Positions 1 to 10,479 of a stretch of DNA of 23,285 nucleotides are shown here, piece after piece; position 1 is the first letter of the stretch; each line of letters begins with the position of its first letter. This DNA comes from Euprymna scolopes (Eukaryota; Mollusca; Cephalopoda; Sepiida; Sepiolidae). A program made the translations under genes and the position numbers. The notes beneath the pieces are model-generated. The model saw only the letters and a program-made list of their open reading frames with translations. It was not told where the DNA came from and searched no databases. The stretch is taken from the NCBI GenBank assembly GCA_024364805.1, contig CM044515.1, positions 60,581,338-60,604,622 of the forward strand, in the 5' to 3' direction.

Positions 1-300
1 GTTACATATATATATATATATATATATTATTATTATTATTGGTGGTGCTGGTGATGTATAGGGTTGGTAGCATTTTAAGCATTTGTTATAATCTGTATAG
101 ATGTATATAATTATCCTTATGTGTGTTTCTTTATGTGCATCTATATATATTTATTTATATATATGAAAGTTTTTATTTTATTTATTTTTATTATTATGTC
201 CATTTAGATGGGGTTTTGCGTTGTATATATACATATGTATATATGTATATGAATATATGTATTTATGTGTATGTATTCCGTAATTTAATGTTTTGTCTCC
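1..300. repeat. AT-rich leader with TA/ATT simple repeats
   Basis: The window opens in a TA run (about 7-27), then a short ATT run and degenerate TATATG-type sequence up to about 280. The open frame at 123-305 is only low-complexity Tyr/Ile/Val-rich translation of this repeat, not a gene. Nothing else is recognisable here. Confidence 0.8.
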
Positions 301-616
301 CTTAAAAATAAACACCTCCTTAACTTCACAACCTTTGACATCCACAATTATTATCAATCAATTTCTCCGATTCTTTTAAATAAGGCTATCATCTTTGCTA
401 AAAGAAATTCTGACCTAACTAATTTAGAAATTAAATTAATTCGCCTATTCGCATCTTCTTTCAATGTTTGCTTTCAAGTCTGTCATTGTAATTCGTTTTG
501 TGGTGTGAATCCTGTGTTTAGCATGCTCCGTTCTGCCCCCCCCCAAACTGACAAATTCAGTCAAACTCGATGAGCATTGCAGTACTAGATGTGTCAGACA
601 CTTCGTGAAAAATATT
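300..616. other. Unassigned intergenic sequence
   Basis: This stretch of about 300 bp is not simple repeat, has no credible open frame and matches no family I know. It includes a C9 run near 536-544. It ends where the 310 bp tandem duplication begins. Confidence 0.5.
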
Positions 617-1237
617 GAATAATTCGACCCCCTGTCTTTCCAAGCTTATAACTACTCGAAAAATATAATTCAAACCTATTTTGTTTTCAATTAAAGGAGC
701 AAGGACCAAGGTTTCATTTAAAAAAACAAAAACAAAAAAAAAGTGATTTAAAAGAAAAGTTTTTAAACTTCGGACTTTACAGGTAAATTTCTAATAAACA
801 CTTCTTTTTTGTTTTAAATTTGAATATATTATTTATTGATCTTTTATCTTCAATTTGTAATATATAAAAATTTGGTGAGTAAATTAATTATTTACTTTTT
901 AATAGACATTTCAAAATGGAGGGCGTGAATTAACTCGATCCCCTGTCTTTCCCAGCTTATTACTACTCGAAACATGTCATTCAAACCCTATTTTTTTTCA
1001 ATTAAAGGAGCAAGGGCCCAGGTTTCATTTAAAAAAAGAAAAAAAACAACGTGGTTTTTAAAAGAAAATGGTTTTAATTTCGGACTTTACACGTAAATTT
1101 CTAATAAACACTTCTTTTTTTGTTTTAAATTTGAATATATTATTTATTAATCTTTTATCTTCAATTTGTGATATATAAAACGTCGGTCAGCAAATTAATT
1201 AATTACTTTATAATAGACATTTCAACATGGGGGGCAT
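617..1237. repeat. Two-copy tandem duplication, unit 310-311 bp
   Basis: The segment starting 'gaataattcgaccccctgtc' at 617 is repeated directly from 927 ('gaattaactcgatcccctg'), and the second copy ends near 1237. Shared blocks in the same order include CTGTCTTTCC, TCAATTAAAGGAGCAAGG, TTCGGACTTTAC, AAATTTCTAATAAACACTTC, TTTGAATATATTATTTATT and AATAGACATTTCAA. The copies look about 90% identical by eye, with differences mostly in A and T run lengths. Neither copy has a long open frame. It could be a local duplication or a two-unit piece of a longer satellite. Confidence 0.85.
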
Positions 1238-1831
1238 GAATTAAAAAAAAAAACGTGTGTCTAAAATATTATATTCAGTTTATTGGAAAGAGCATACAAT
1301 TTCACATTGACCCTGAAAATATCGTAAAAATAGAATCAATAGTAAAATTTTGATAGATTTTTAAAGTTTAAAAATTGAAAAATACTCAGCTCGTAAAATT
1401 CAATTTATTTCATTACTTTTTTTTTTTAATAAAAAAAATATTTCTATTACTTTTCATATAACTTTAATAGTTTATTTTGGAAGTATAATCCATAAAGAAA
1501 ATAAACAATCCATTTTTAAAAGAGAAATTACGAGTTTTTTATATTCTATTAGCAGTTACGTGTTAGGGGTTTCAAAAAATTCCTACAAAAATTCCGATAC
1601 ACCTAATGCACTACTCGATACTTTCTCTTCGTCCCAACTATCTGCTTCACAGGTGACTATCAAGATATTCTCTTACGTCATAATCAAAGTAGGGATGTGT
1701 TCTGTACTGCTGGAAGTGCCATTTTTTATTCCTAAACATCTTTTAGGAACGTGGGATAGTGTATTCATATAGCAAATTGAATAATTTAAAGAGTGTATGC
1801 ATTTCATTTGGACACCCTATATATATATTGG
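1238..1831. other. AT-rich intergenic stretch, no gene seen
   Basis: Mostly A/T homopolymer-rich sequence. The open frame at 1560-1772 has no recognisable domain. The right edge holds GGACACCCTATA (1810-1821), whose reverse complement resembles a mariner-type terminal repeat, but no partner end or transposase was found, so no element is called. Confidence 0.4.
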
Positions 1832-2036
1832 CTTATTAATTATACATAAGTTCAGAAAAACATTGGTACCATCGGTTTCAAGCCCAACACAGCGGGAAAC
1901 CGTTAATTGTAACACGTAAATGATGTTCAGCTCTCGTCAGCCATCTTCATTTACGTGTTACCATTAACGGTTTCCCTCTGTGTTGGTTTGAAACCGACGG
2001 TACCAATGTTTTTCATAACTTCTGTATAATTAATTA
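1832..2036. repeat. Foldback / hairpin element with arms of about 90 bp
   Basis: The left arm (1832-1923) and right arm (1948-2036) are inverted copies of each other, about 91% identical by eye with roughly eight differences. They are separated by a loop of about 24 bp. Shared arm blocks are AAAAACATTGGTACC, TCGGTTTCAA, AACACAG, GGGAAACCGTTAAT and GTAACACGTAAATGA. The arms begin TTAATTATAC-like, and the flanks are AT-rich, so a target duplication cannot be fixed with confidence. It has no coding capacity. It is best read as a foldback MITE or a snap-back copy of a repeat. Confidence 0.85.
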
Positions 2037-2241
2037 ACAAATATTTAGCTCTTATATCGAATTCTTTGAAATGGAGCACTTTGTCGGAACTCTTTCCCCG
2101 AAATACAGTAAGCAAATATATATATATATATATTTACGCGAGTGCATTTTGTCACATCTAAAAGTGATATCACCATGGATGGGGGTTGATGAAGACAGGG
2201 TCTTGCACATGCTTTCACATGTTGTATGATAAAAAAATATT

Positions 2242-2301
<60 letters not shown>

Positions 2302-2500
2302 AACATGTTACGACATTGGACATGGTAATGTTTTGGGTAGATGGTTGGTTAAAGGTAAGATACAGGCTGACTTAATCTCACATAATTGCAACTGAACCCG
2401 GCTTATCAATAGGTTTGCAAAACTGGTAATTCCGTAAATGTCATGACCTCTATGTTGGTTTTACATAGTGACCCGGGACCCCCCCTGCTCCAATGTCTTT
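2037..2500. other. Intergenic stretch with TA and ATT microsatellites
   Basis: A TA run lies at about 2118-2141, and a TTTA run passes into a long (ATT)n at about 2240-2300. The rest (2142-2239 and 2301-2500) is non-repetitive sequence with no open frame or family I recognise. The ATT tract could be the tail of an unknown retroposon, but no head is visible. Confidence 0.5.
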
Positions 2501-3192
2501 AGAAAGAAAAACAAAATATAAAACACTTTACAGTCTTCACTTCCAGATGGGTTACCTTGTAAATTTAGTTCCTGATGATTGTGTAACAATTACTCATTGC
2601 CCACTCGGGAATGCTGATTATGATAGACATTACCACAAACTCTCGACCCCAAGTTGAAGAGCCACTGCTCAAAACGACAAGGTACTACAATAAGGCTGAC
2701 TGGGATGCTATTAGAGGCCACATCAGAAATACCCCATGAGGAAATATCTTTTTTCTTCTAGCAAAACAGTGCGCAAACGAGACTACTGTATAGTCCAAAG
2801 CAGCAATTTAAGCACATGTTCCAACACGGAAGTTCTATAGCAAACGCCACTCTCCCGAATGGTTTACTTCTACATGCGCATTTGCCATTGCTCGGAGGCA
2901 ACATGCATACCATAGATTTATTTGGCATAAGTCCTGTACAAACAAATAAAAGTATATAGAAACTAGAAATAATTGTAAGAAAGAAGTAGCAACAGCTACG
3001 AGTAAATATACTGAAATCACCAGTAAAACGCATTGAAGCGCAGAAATTAGGAACTCGTAATTTCTGGAAAATCTACAATAGTGTAGTAAACAATGGACAA
3101 TCAACAATACCCCCACTAACCAACAATCATGAGGCTGTTTGTATAGCAACTGAGAAAGCTAACATGCTTGCCCGTCAGTTTGCATCAAACTC

Positions 3193-3468
3193 TTGGACAC
3201 AGCAAGCCATTCCCTCCCGTATTTGCCTCCGCGGGCAAAAACAACGCCTCCTCAAATGCATGATATTATAAAAAACCTAGACACCTCAAAAGGATGTGGA
3301 CCTGATCTCATTCCGGCTGTGCTATTAAAAACATGTTCCGCTGAGGTTGCTCTAGTTTTCTCTAAACTCTTTAACAAATGCCTTAACGAATCTTGTTTTC
3401 CTGCTTGCTGGAAAATGCTTTTGTGGTACCAGTTTACGAAAACTCTAGCGAAAGAACTGACCCATTAA
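3193..3468 (+). pseudogene. LINE reverse transcriptase fragment (fingers/N-terminal part)
   Basis: This open stretch carries IIKNLDTSKGCGPDLIPAVL, the typical first conserved block of jockey/CR1-like reverse transcriptases. It is followed by a run ending in FPACWK, the family's 'P..WK' region. It is a remnant of the surrounding LINE, not a gene on its own. The stretch closes early, just after the position where the family normally continues with the 'P+.KKG' block. Confidence 0.8.
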
Positions 3469-3510
3469 ATCATCGCCCAATTAGTCTCCTCCCTCTTTTC
3501 GCTAAAATAT

Positions 3511-3726
3511 TTGAGTTCTCTAGACTACCACCGTACAGCTGCTAAACTTTTGTGTGGCCACCAATATGGGTTTAGGCAAGCCCGTTCTACTGCAGATGTC
3601 CTAACTGTAATCTCTGAACGATTATACCAAGCACTAAATAAGGCAGGAGAGGGGAGGTCTGTATCTCTAGATATATCTGAAGCTTATAGGAGGGTATGGC
3701 ACGATGGTCTTCTCATGAAAATATAA
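3511..3726 (+). pseudogene. LINE reverse transcriptase fragment with motif A
   Basis: The translation has HQYGFRQARSTADVL, the family's GFR..RST block. It is followed by VSLDISEAYRRVWHDGLL, where the Asp of LDIS is the motif A catalytic aspartate. The usual FDxVWH has become YRRVWH. It lies in the same element as the stretch at 3193-3468, in another frame, so at least one shift separates them. Confidence 0.8.
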
Positions 3727-4307
3727 TCCTATGGTATTACTAGACGAATGCTTAGCATAATTAGATCCTTCTTAAATTAGAAAAGAATCCGGGTTGTCCT
3801 TGATGGGCGTGCGTTCAGAAATTTTATATAAATGCTGGTGTACCTCCGAGATCGATCCTTGGACCTTTTATTTCTGATATTCATAAATGATTAACATGAT
3901 AAAATGTCTCTGAGATGGGTATATTTTCTTACGACACCACGCTCTATAGCAGGCACGTGTGAAAAACTAATGGTAATGGGTGAAAACCCTATAGGAAGAC
4001 CTTCAGTCCGTAAGGGAATGGGGTCAAAAATTGATGGGAACGTTCAACGCTGCCAGACAAAGCTCGTTTCCTTTAATAATTACATGAAACCTTACCAACC
4101 ACCAATAGCTATGGCTAGAGATACTTTACCTGAGAGCACTTCGTCCGAGCTGCTTGGCTTAACGTTAACAGGAAACATGAGTTAGAATAGCTACATCGAG
4201 ATCATTGCCAAGGCTACTGCAAAGAAGGTGTGCTCTCTATACCGTGCTAGAAGTTACTTACGCCTGAAAGTATCGCGTACCTCTACAAAGCTACCATTCG
4301 CCCATGT

Positions 4308-4739
4308 ATGGAGTACTGCTGTCACATTTGGGCTGGTCCATCTGCTACTAGTCTCTCGCTCTTGGACAAGATCCAAAAGAGAGTCGCCAAACTCATACGT
4401 CCTGAACTATCATCTAAGCTTCAGCCCCCTGACCCATGGACAGAATGTTGCATCCCGCTCTTATTTTACAAGTATTTCAATGGTGGGTTCTCTGACGAAA
4501 TACAAGCCCTAGTACCCCCTCTACTTAAATATCCCCGACAAGCAGCGAAGTCCCACCCATACTCAGTTGAGATCCCTAGATGCAAGAAAGCCTTCTATTC
4601 TAATAGTTTCTTCCCAAGAACTGCAGGATTTTGGAATTCCCTTCCAGTTTCCTGCTTCTTCAACTGTACAGATATGCAGAATTTCATGTGTAATGTGAAT
4701 CGACATCTTGCTGCTAAACTCCCTATAAAATACCCCTGA
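4308..4739 (+). pseudogene. LINE ORF2 C-terminal region
   Basis: This open stretch of 143 codons begins MEYCCHIWAG and includes LLDKIQKRVAKLI and FFPRTAGFWNSLP, the strongly conserved tail of jockey/CR1-like ORF2 proteins. It ends at a plausible natural stop (TGA after KYP) shortly before the A-rich 3' end. It is the best preserved part of this copy, as expected for a retroelement truncated from the 5' side. Confidence 0.85.
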
Positions 4740-4830
4740 AAGTTTGGCATCTGATAGTAGCAGCCTACATCAAAGTGGCAATGTGCCTTTTTTGGGGTGA
4801 AAATGTAATAAAAAAAAACTACATGTCCTA

Positions 4831-5156
4831 ATCAGTCGATTTAATAAATGATTGCTTTTCACATTAGAAACACATCCTTAAAAAAAAAACTACACACATA
4901 TATAGTTAGTTTCTGCAAATATATATGAACAAATATATATATTATATCACCATTGAATACAACAGAAAAAAAAATTACTGTTGTTTAGAGTTAAAATTTG
5001 TGTGAAAAAGAAAAAACAAACAACAAAAAAAAGAACTTTATTTCTTTTGTTTGCATTTAATTTTACTCTATATAAAAAAAAAATCTCGCATTGTTCTTGG
5101 CTTTTAATTTTACCTTATAATTTTCTTCAACAATGCTTCAAGCAAACTACAACCTA

Positions 5157-5157
<1 letters not shown>
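4831..5157. other. A/T-rich intergenic stretch
   Basis: This follows the LINE 3' end and holds several A-runs and short TA runs (for example 4919-4945). The open frames here are low-complexity Lys/Phe-rich translations. No element or gene is recognised. Confidence 0.5.

Positions 5158-5237
<80 letters not shown>
5158..5237. repeat. (TA)n microsatellite
   Basis: An almost pure TA dinucleotide run of about 80 bp. The poly-Tyr/Ile open frames that cross it are artefacts. Confidence 0.97.
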
Positions 5238-5242
<5 letters not shown>

Positions 5243-5408
5243 TTACTATAATATTTTTATAAAGTGTCAGGGTATTGAAAATATCAATGAAATCCTCAAA
5301 CGCAAATGTGAGAGCTAAAATACGAAATTAAAAACAAACACCATACGTTACCAATTTAAGAGACGTACTATCGTTTCATTTCATTTTATTTGTCTATTAA
5401 AGGCTTTA

Positions 5409-5486
5409 TACACACACACACATACACACACATACACACATACACACGCACACACAAACACATACCTACCATATGTGTTTGTGTGT
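5409..5486. repeat. (AC)n microsatellite ending in a hairpin
   Basis: CA-rich tract from about 5409 to 5464. Its last 15 bases (5450-5464) are repeated as an exact inverted copy at 5472-5486 across a 7 bp loop, so the strand switches from AC-rich to GT-rich. The sequence just before it (about 5370-5408, ATTTGTCTATTAAAGGCTTT) looks like the 3' portion of a retroposon, but I cannot name it. Confidence 0.85.
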
Positions 5487-5967
5487 TTTAAAAACATGGT
5501 TATTATTTATCATGTTTCTCATTTTTTGTCTTCTGCACTTTAGTGACTGGAAGATATTTTGTACTGGATGTTTTGCAAATATTGGCGAACGAATATCTAT
5601 GCTGAAATACATCGATCAAATATCGACGAGTACAGCTCACTGTCAGTATGTAAAGTGCATCTCGGTTCACTGAGGATTATTCCCTTAGAATATTTCATAA
5701 TGAAGGAAAGCTTCAAGGTTTTAGACATCCTCTGTTGTCTTCCTGGGAAATTATTATATGCATACAAATACCTGGAAGTTTTATTTGTATAGGCAGAACA
5801 CACAAATACTAACATGCATTGATATTGTAGCATTCTTTTTATTAAATATATAAAATAATAATTTAAATACGAAAAGACATCTAAAAATGTGCAAATATAT
5901 TACTTATCATTCTTATCATTAGAGCTCCCTGTCGATCGGAATCGATGTTGTTTGGCTGTGGAAATAA
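5487..5967. other. Unassigned intergenic sequence
   Basis: Non-repetitive sequence of about 480 bp. The overlapping open frames (5473-5673, 5559-5792, and minus 5597-5833) are short, lack domains and conflict with one another. I do not call a gene. Confidence 0.5.
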
Positions 5968-5981
5968 TTATATATATATAA

Positions 5982-6014
<33 letters not shown>

Positions 6015-6144
6015 ATTATATATATATAATTATATATATATATAAATATATGTATATATATATATATAATTATATATATATAATTATATATATATAATTA
6101 TGTATATATAATTATATATATATATAAATATATATATATATAAT

Positions 6145-6226
<82 letters not shown>
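5968..6226. repeat. Compound TA / TAATTA array
   Basis: About 260 bp of TA repeat, interrupted at semi-regular intervals by AATTA and AAATA variants in its first two thirds and pure TA in the last 60 bp. Because ATAATTAT is self-complementary, the interrupted part is highly palindromic. Confidence 0.95.
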
Positions 6227-6228
<2 letters not shown>

Positions 6229-6369
6229 TGCTTTATTTTCAAGTCCGTTTCAAGTATATGGTTGAACTTTTGCTAATTTTGCATCAATCCCATACTTAAC
6301 AATTGGAATATATGCATTAACTTAAAAGATGGAGAACAAAAGTTACAATGACCTTTTTATATATATTTA

Positions 6370-8530
6370 GTACACAGGAATCACCACTCATAAAGGCCTG
6401 AAGGCAAATCGAGGATAAGGGTTAATGGGCATACATTAAGCAATGCCATTACAGCGTAGTAAAGATAAGTAGTGGGTATTTTGTAAATTGGATTACTTAG
6501 GAAGACGGTTCACCAAGAACTTGTTTACATTGGACTTGAAGACAATCAGATTTAGTCAGCTGTAAAGCAGGCAATCGGAAGAAGCTTTGTTCATTGAATC
6601 TATATTTAGGTTTAAGCACAGATAAAGAGTTTAGGAAATTATTGATACCAGTTTTGGTTAGATGAGTGTTTTTCGTGAAAGTTTTGCGAGGACGAACCAT
6701 AGATTACAGCTCAGCTGAGCACTTGCCATGAAAATAATGATAGAGAAGAGATAGGCTTGCAACGTCTCTTTTGTGGGAAATAGGTTGCAAGGAAGAGAAA
6801 AGGGCATCCCCCACTGTCAAGGCAGGATAAGTGCTTCTAACAGCTCCTGCGCAGATGTGCCAACAGTACTCCATCGTTGGACATACCTGGCTTTTATATA
6901 GGTAGAGAATTGCACCAGGAGTGAGATATCTACTGGATCGACAGAAGGATCCCACCATTTTTCCATCGACCTTGTCAATGTATTTGATATACGTGTTCCA
7001 TTTTAGGTCAGGATAAAGGTCCAGCCAAGAAGCTTGTCAAAACATGAAGCCTCCCCAAAACGAGAGCCATTTATTTAAATCAATGCCAGATTGACATCAG
7101 AGCGTAAATGGTGTAGAGATAGAAGCTTGGTTTTAGATGCATTAAAAGTAACCAACCATCTCTTTCCCCATTGTAACACGTCCTCAAGACTAGAGGAGAG
7201 AGTATCCAAGAGAACTTGGCCGTTTACAGCCTTTGATGTCATACCATAGTTGGTAGTCTCGTCAACATAAATGTCTACGATGTAAGGATGTGATTTAGAA
7301 GATCATTGATGTAGATGAGGAGGAGAGTTGGGCGCAAGATGGACCGATGACGGACACCAGCATTAATACTATGAACTTCTGATTTCTGTCCATCAACCAC
7401 TATCAGAAAGAAAGGATGTAATAATTGAGAAGACATTTCCAGCTATACCATAGCTGGAAATCTTGTGAAGTAGACCTTTATGCCATAACTTATCAACGAC
7501 CTTTTATATGTCAAGAGCAATAGCCCTAGAGAGGAAGCCTCAGTCGAGAAATTCGCTAATCCTATGAGATATAACTGTAAGCACGTCTGTAGATTTAGCA
7601 GAACGGAAGCAATATTGCATGTCACTAAGAAGGTTGTTTTTTTTCTATGATAGTTGACTACTTCTCTATTTAACACAGATTCCAGCAGTTTACTCATGAT
7701 GCACAGCAGACTTATTTGTTTGTACTGAGAGTGAGATGAGCGATCACCTGAATTCTTAAATACAGGGCATACTGATGAGCTTTTCCAAGGTGTTGCGAAG
7801 GATTTCTGCTTAAGGTAACGCTTACTTTATACGAGGAAATACTGGGGGTTGACGGCCTTAAAAGGTAGAATTAGCTGCAAACATCTGGACAAAGAGTTTG
7901 GCTTTGTCTGATGCTGACGAGATCACTGATGATAGTTAGTATAGAGCACACACTCCTGTTCAGGATTCTGTTTGCTATTTTCCAAAACTGATGGGACCCT
8001 AGCCGCTGCTTAGCTAATTTGGACTTGAAGAACTGACCATACAACTCTCTCGCATTCTTTATCACTTTTATTACAGAGGTTGATGAAAGACCTGAAGCCG
8101 GCTTTAGTCTCAGTACATCTATAACGTTGGAAGCAATGGAAAAAGTGATATATGTGTGCAATGGCAGCTGTAAATTCTTGAGAGAATCCCGGCTGGCTAT
8201 TAGGTTTAAGCTGGAACTATTTCGAGGGTATGAAACGGTCTATACCTACAATTACCTATTCCGTCAGGTCTAATACTATAGAGGACACATCCTTTTAAAA
8301 CAGGGAACGCAGAGGTAGATCTGATATAAATGTGCGAAATCTATGCCAGTCAGCCATGGAGTATCGATATACTGTACGATGGAAAGGTTTCGTTTTTATC
8401 TTAACTGATACAACAGAGTGGTCGGAAGATCCCAGTGGAGACAGAACGAAGATGAACATAGCCCAAGGCAAGTTGTGGTAAAAAGGCCTAAGAGACTTGC
8501 ATACTTGCCGTCACTGTCAGGGACACGGGT
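6370..8530 (-). mobile_element. LINE (jockey/CR1-like), minus strand, 5'-truncated and decayed
   Basis: Read on the minus strand, the order is as follows. The endonuclease tail lies at about 8545-8290 and reads PDSDGKYASLL, a degraded SDHSVV-like block and ADWHRFRTFISDLPL in mixed frames. A linker follows with HQFWKIANRILN (minus frame 7871-8161). The reverse transcriptase is at about 7860-7080, and the C-terminal tail runs to about 6500. The 3' end on the plus strand starts at the block TCACCACTCATAAAGGCC (6382-6399), which also ends the copies at 11904 and 22326, so all three belong to one family. There are many stops and shifts. The motif C region near 7270 reads YVDE instead of YADD, so this copy is catalytically dead. 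The 5' edge abuts a separate repeat (8531). Confidence 0.85.
6704..6958 (-). pseudogene. LINE ORF2 C-terminal fragment
   Basis: The open stretch contains TMEYCWHICAGA and SHKRDVASLSLLYHYFHGKC, matching the C-terminal region of the sister copy at 12078-12440 and the plus-strand LINE at 4308. It belongs to the LINE at 6370-8530. Confidence 0.8.
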
Positions 8531-9007
8531 TACTGCATTTTTTATTATTTGGATTTCTCGAACTACTGTTAAGTAAAATGACTGCCATTTTCACCATCGA
8601 TGTACAATCCAACTATTTCCAGGTGTATCTTGTCTAACTCTGGAATATATGAGTAGATCAATAAGGAAAGAAAATAAGAAAAATAAGAATAGCCTCAATA
8701 GGCCCAAACATTTTGAAGCTAAATACTTCTCATCATTTTTAACGTGTTTTTGAATATACATATAATTTATCCAGTTTCCTTAAAATTATTTAAAGAAATC
8801 TCATGCAGTTTTATTATTTCTGCGTAATCATCTAATATTCTCAGCCTCTTGATTTGTGTATGTCTGTGTGTTTTAATTATACTGCATTTTTCATTATTTG
8901 GATTCAGCTAACTACTGTTAAGTACCATGAGTGTAATTTTCACAACGTTTCCGTCGATGTAACATCCAACTATTTTCAGGTGTATCTTGTCGAACTCGGG
9001 AATATTT
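8531..9007. repeat. Pair of direct repeats of about 120 bp
   Basis: The segment from 8531 (TACTGCATTTTTTATTATTT) to about 8650 recurs from 8880 to about 9007. Shared blocks include AACTACTGTTAAGTA, ATCCAACTATTT and CAGGTGTATCTTGTC. The two starts lie 349 bp apart. The sequence between (8651-8879) is AT-rich and unassigned. The first copy starts exactly where the minus-strand LINE stops being readable. Confidence 0.75.
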
Positions 9008-9136
9008 TATTGAACCACTGCACTTGAACGATATCACATTGATAGTTTTTAAAATGTAGACTTATTTTCTTTTCTTGTTTTTCTTTTTTATCTAACACTT
9101 CTTTCTTTCTTACTCCTAATTATTTCATTATATATA

Positions 9137-9840
9137 CAGGGTGGAACGATAAACGTGTCACCTTAAAGAAAACAACACTACAGCCTTATTTTTAAAGTTT
9201 TATTGAAAAAAAATCAACAGGTTACTTGACTATGTGGTAGAGCTGATATCTATTAAATATAGCCGCCTCCAGCCTTTATCACCATTTTTATAAACGTCCG
9301 GTACTGGGAGCATACTTTTTCCACAAGCGCCGGCGGGAGCTCGGTGAATACTTAGCGGATGGCGGCAGTCGTTCTTAACATATGGCCAAATAGTCAAGCG
9401 GGTTCAGGTCTGGGGAGGAGTGGTGCCAGTGAGAGAAGGGTACAAAGTTGTAGCACTCCTTCTGAAGACAAGCTTGGGTGTTTTTTGACTTGTGGGATGG
9501 CGCCAAGTCCTGCTGCCACACCCAGTGTCTGCCAGTGACGACCTGATTGCATCAGGATATCACCACAGTCTTCAGCACATCCAGATATTCTTTGATGTTG
9601 ACTTTCAAGCCGACTACGAAGATGTAAGGTGGAATGATGTATCACTGACTTTAAACTACACCAAACATCATAACCATGTCCAGCAATTTTATTTTCGTCA
9701 CCCTGTGTATGTCCTTTATATCCGTGGCAATCCAGCTATGCATTTCGAGGGTGCTGACAATGATCCTGTTGTCATAACTTGGATCGGTAGGGAGCATGAG
9801 TTCTACAGTGGCGAATCTCCGATCTCGCTCATTGAACATT
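9137..9840 (-). mobile_element. mariner-family transposon, 3' part
   Basis: A CAGGGTGGAACG terminus preceded by TA lies at 9135-9148 and looks like a mariner terminal inverted repeat. Inside it, the minus strand encodes the catalytic part of a mariner transposase. No matching right terminus was found beyond 9840, so the 5' end and the DNA-binding domain are lost, diverged or outside what I can recognise. The element is defective. Sequence from about 9009 to 9136, between the preceding repeat and this terminus, is AT-rich and unassigned. Confidence 0.8.
9253..9840 (-). pseudogene. mariner transposase catalytic domain remnant
   Basis: Read on the minus strand, VTKIKLLDMVMMFGVV (near 9690) aligns with the family's 'TK.P..VMV.GVV' block. 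PYIFVVGLKVNIKEYLDVL follows, then VWQQDLAPSHKSK (about 9515-9475) with the second catalytic Asp. HHSSPDLNPLDY (about 9420-9385) carries the third. The C-terminus FIKMVIKAGGGYI ends at a TAA (9253-9255). The Asp-to-Asp gap is 32 residues, close to the usual 34 of mariners. Visible damage: an in-frame stop just after KTVVIS (near 9560), a frameshift between LDYLAIC and LRTTAAIR, and another stop soon after. The region around the first Asp is not clearly preserved. The plus-strand open frame over this interval is a shadow. Confidence 0.85.
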
Positions 9841-10479
9841 GTGTCTATTTCACACTTAATAGAAGGCTCTTATTGCTTTTCAGATTTGTACACCAGTGGC
9901 CATATGGTAGATGGTCTGAAACAAAAAAAAAACTGGTTTTCGTCCAACGGAAAACAAATCATATCGTATTTTGTGGGGCGACAATTTTATTGTTCTAAAT
10001 CCTCTAATATATGTTTCCGTATCTCTTATTTACTCTTTCGTTTACAATTCTTTCTTTTTTTTTAACTTTTATCTTTTTCTTCCCCATTATTTTATTCTTT
10101 ACTAATGTATACTTACATTTTTATTGATTTTATTTTCTTACATATATTTTTAGATATTTTTGAAATATTTTTTCTATATATATATATTTTTTATTTCTAA
10201 GCTAAATGTTGTTGAGCCGGGTTTATGGTATATCCTTACATCTATACAATGTCGGCTTTCTTTCTTTTCCTTTGATGAAAAACATTTAGTTTCAGAATAC
10301 TATAATCCGAAGAGGTTCTTTTTTTCTCTCAATTTTCTTATTGATCTGATGAACCAATAAAAGTTTATGTAACATCTATTCCTCATCTTTTAATAGATAA
10401 ATTGCTAGTGATAGTGTAAGGTTTTTGCTGTGTTTATAATTTACTTTGTAAGACATAATATATTTGTAAGAGTCAGTTA
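9841..10479. other. T-rich intergenic sequence
   Basis: T-rich sequence of about 640 bp with no recognised element. The short open frames here (to 9998, 9796-10065, 10160-10360) are Phe/Leu/Ser-rich translations of biased sequence. It ends in the TA tract that runs into the gap. Confidence 0.5.

Larger units (their letters stand above)
2500..4830 (+). mobile_element. LINE (jockey/CR1-like non-LTR retrotransposon), 5'-truncated and decayed
   Basis: Translations of the three plus frames follow the usual order of an apurinic-endonuclease/reverse-transcriptase LINE. The tail of the endonuclease comes first (near 2590-2740, with YYNKADWDAIRGHI). A linker follows at about 2830-3190, containing HSPEWF and RNFWKIYNSVVNN. 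The reverse transcriptase then spans about 3190-4290, and the C-terminal region lies at 4308-4739. The first part of the endonuclease is missing. The frame is interrupted repeatedly by stops and frameshifts, and the catalytic YADD region near 3925 reads SYDTTLY. The 3' end has a short UTR and an A-rich run (about 4809-4818). The 3' UTR differs from the minus-strand LINEs further on, so this is a related but separate family. Clade placement is tentative. Confidence 0.85.

Noticed and set aside
1808-1823. Mariner-type terminus (TATAGGGTGTCC on the minus strand)
   Set aside because: There is no partner end and no transposase; the open frame at 1560-1772 shows no family motif.
5409-5464. CRISPR array or regular spaced repeat
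   Set aside because: It is a simple AC dinucleotide tract without spacers, in a eukaryotic context.
9695-9705. CACCCTG as the right terminal repeat of the mariner element
   Set aside because: It resembles the left end (CAGGGTG), but the same bases are part of the transposase reading VTKIKLLDMVMMFG, so the match is coincidental.
9492-9998. Plus-strand open frame of 168 codons
   Set aside because: It is the antisense shadow of the mariner transposase, whose catalytic motifs read on the minus strand.
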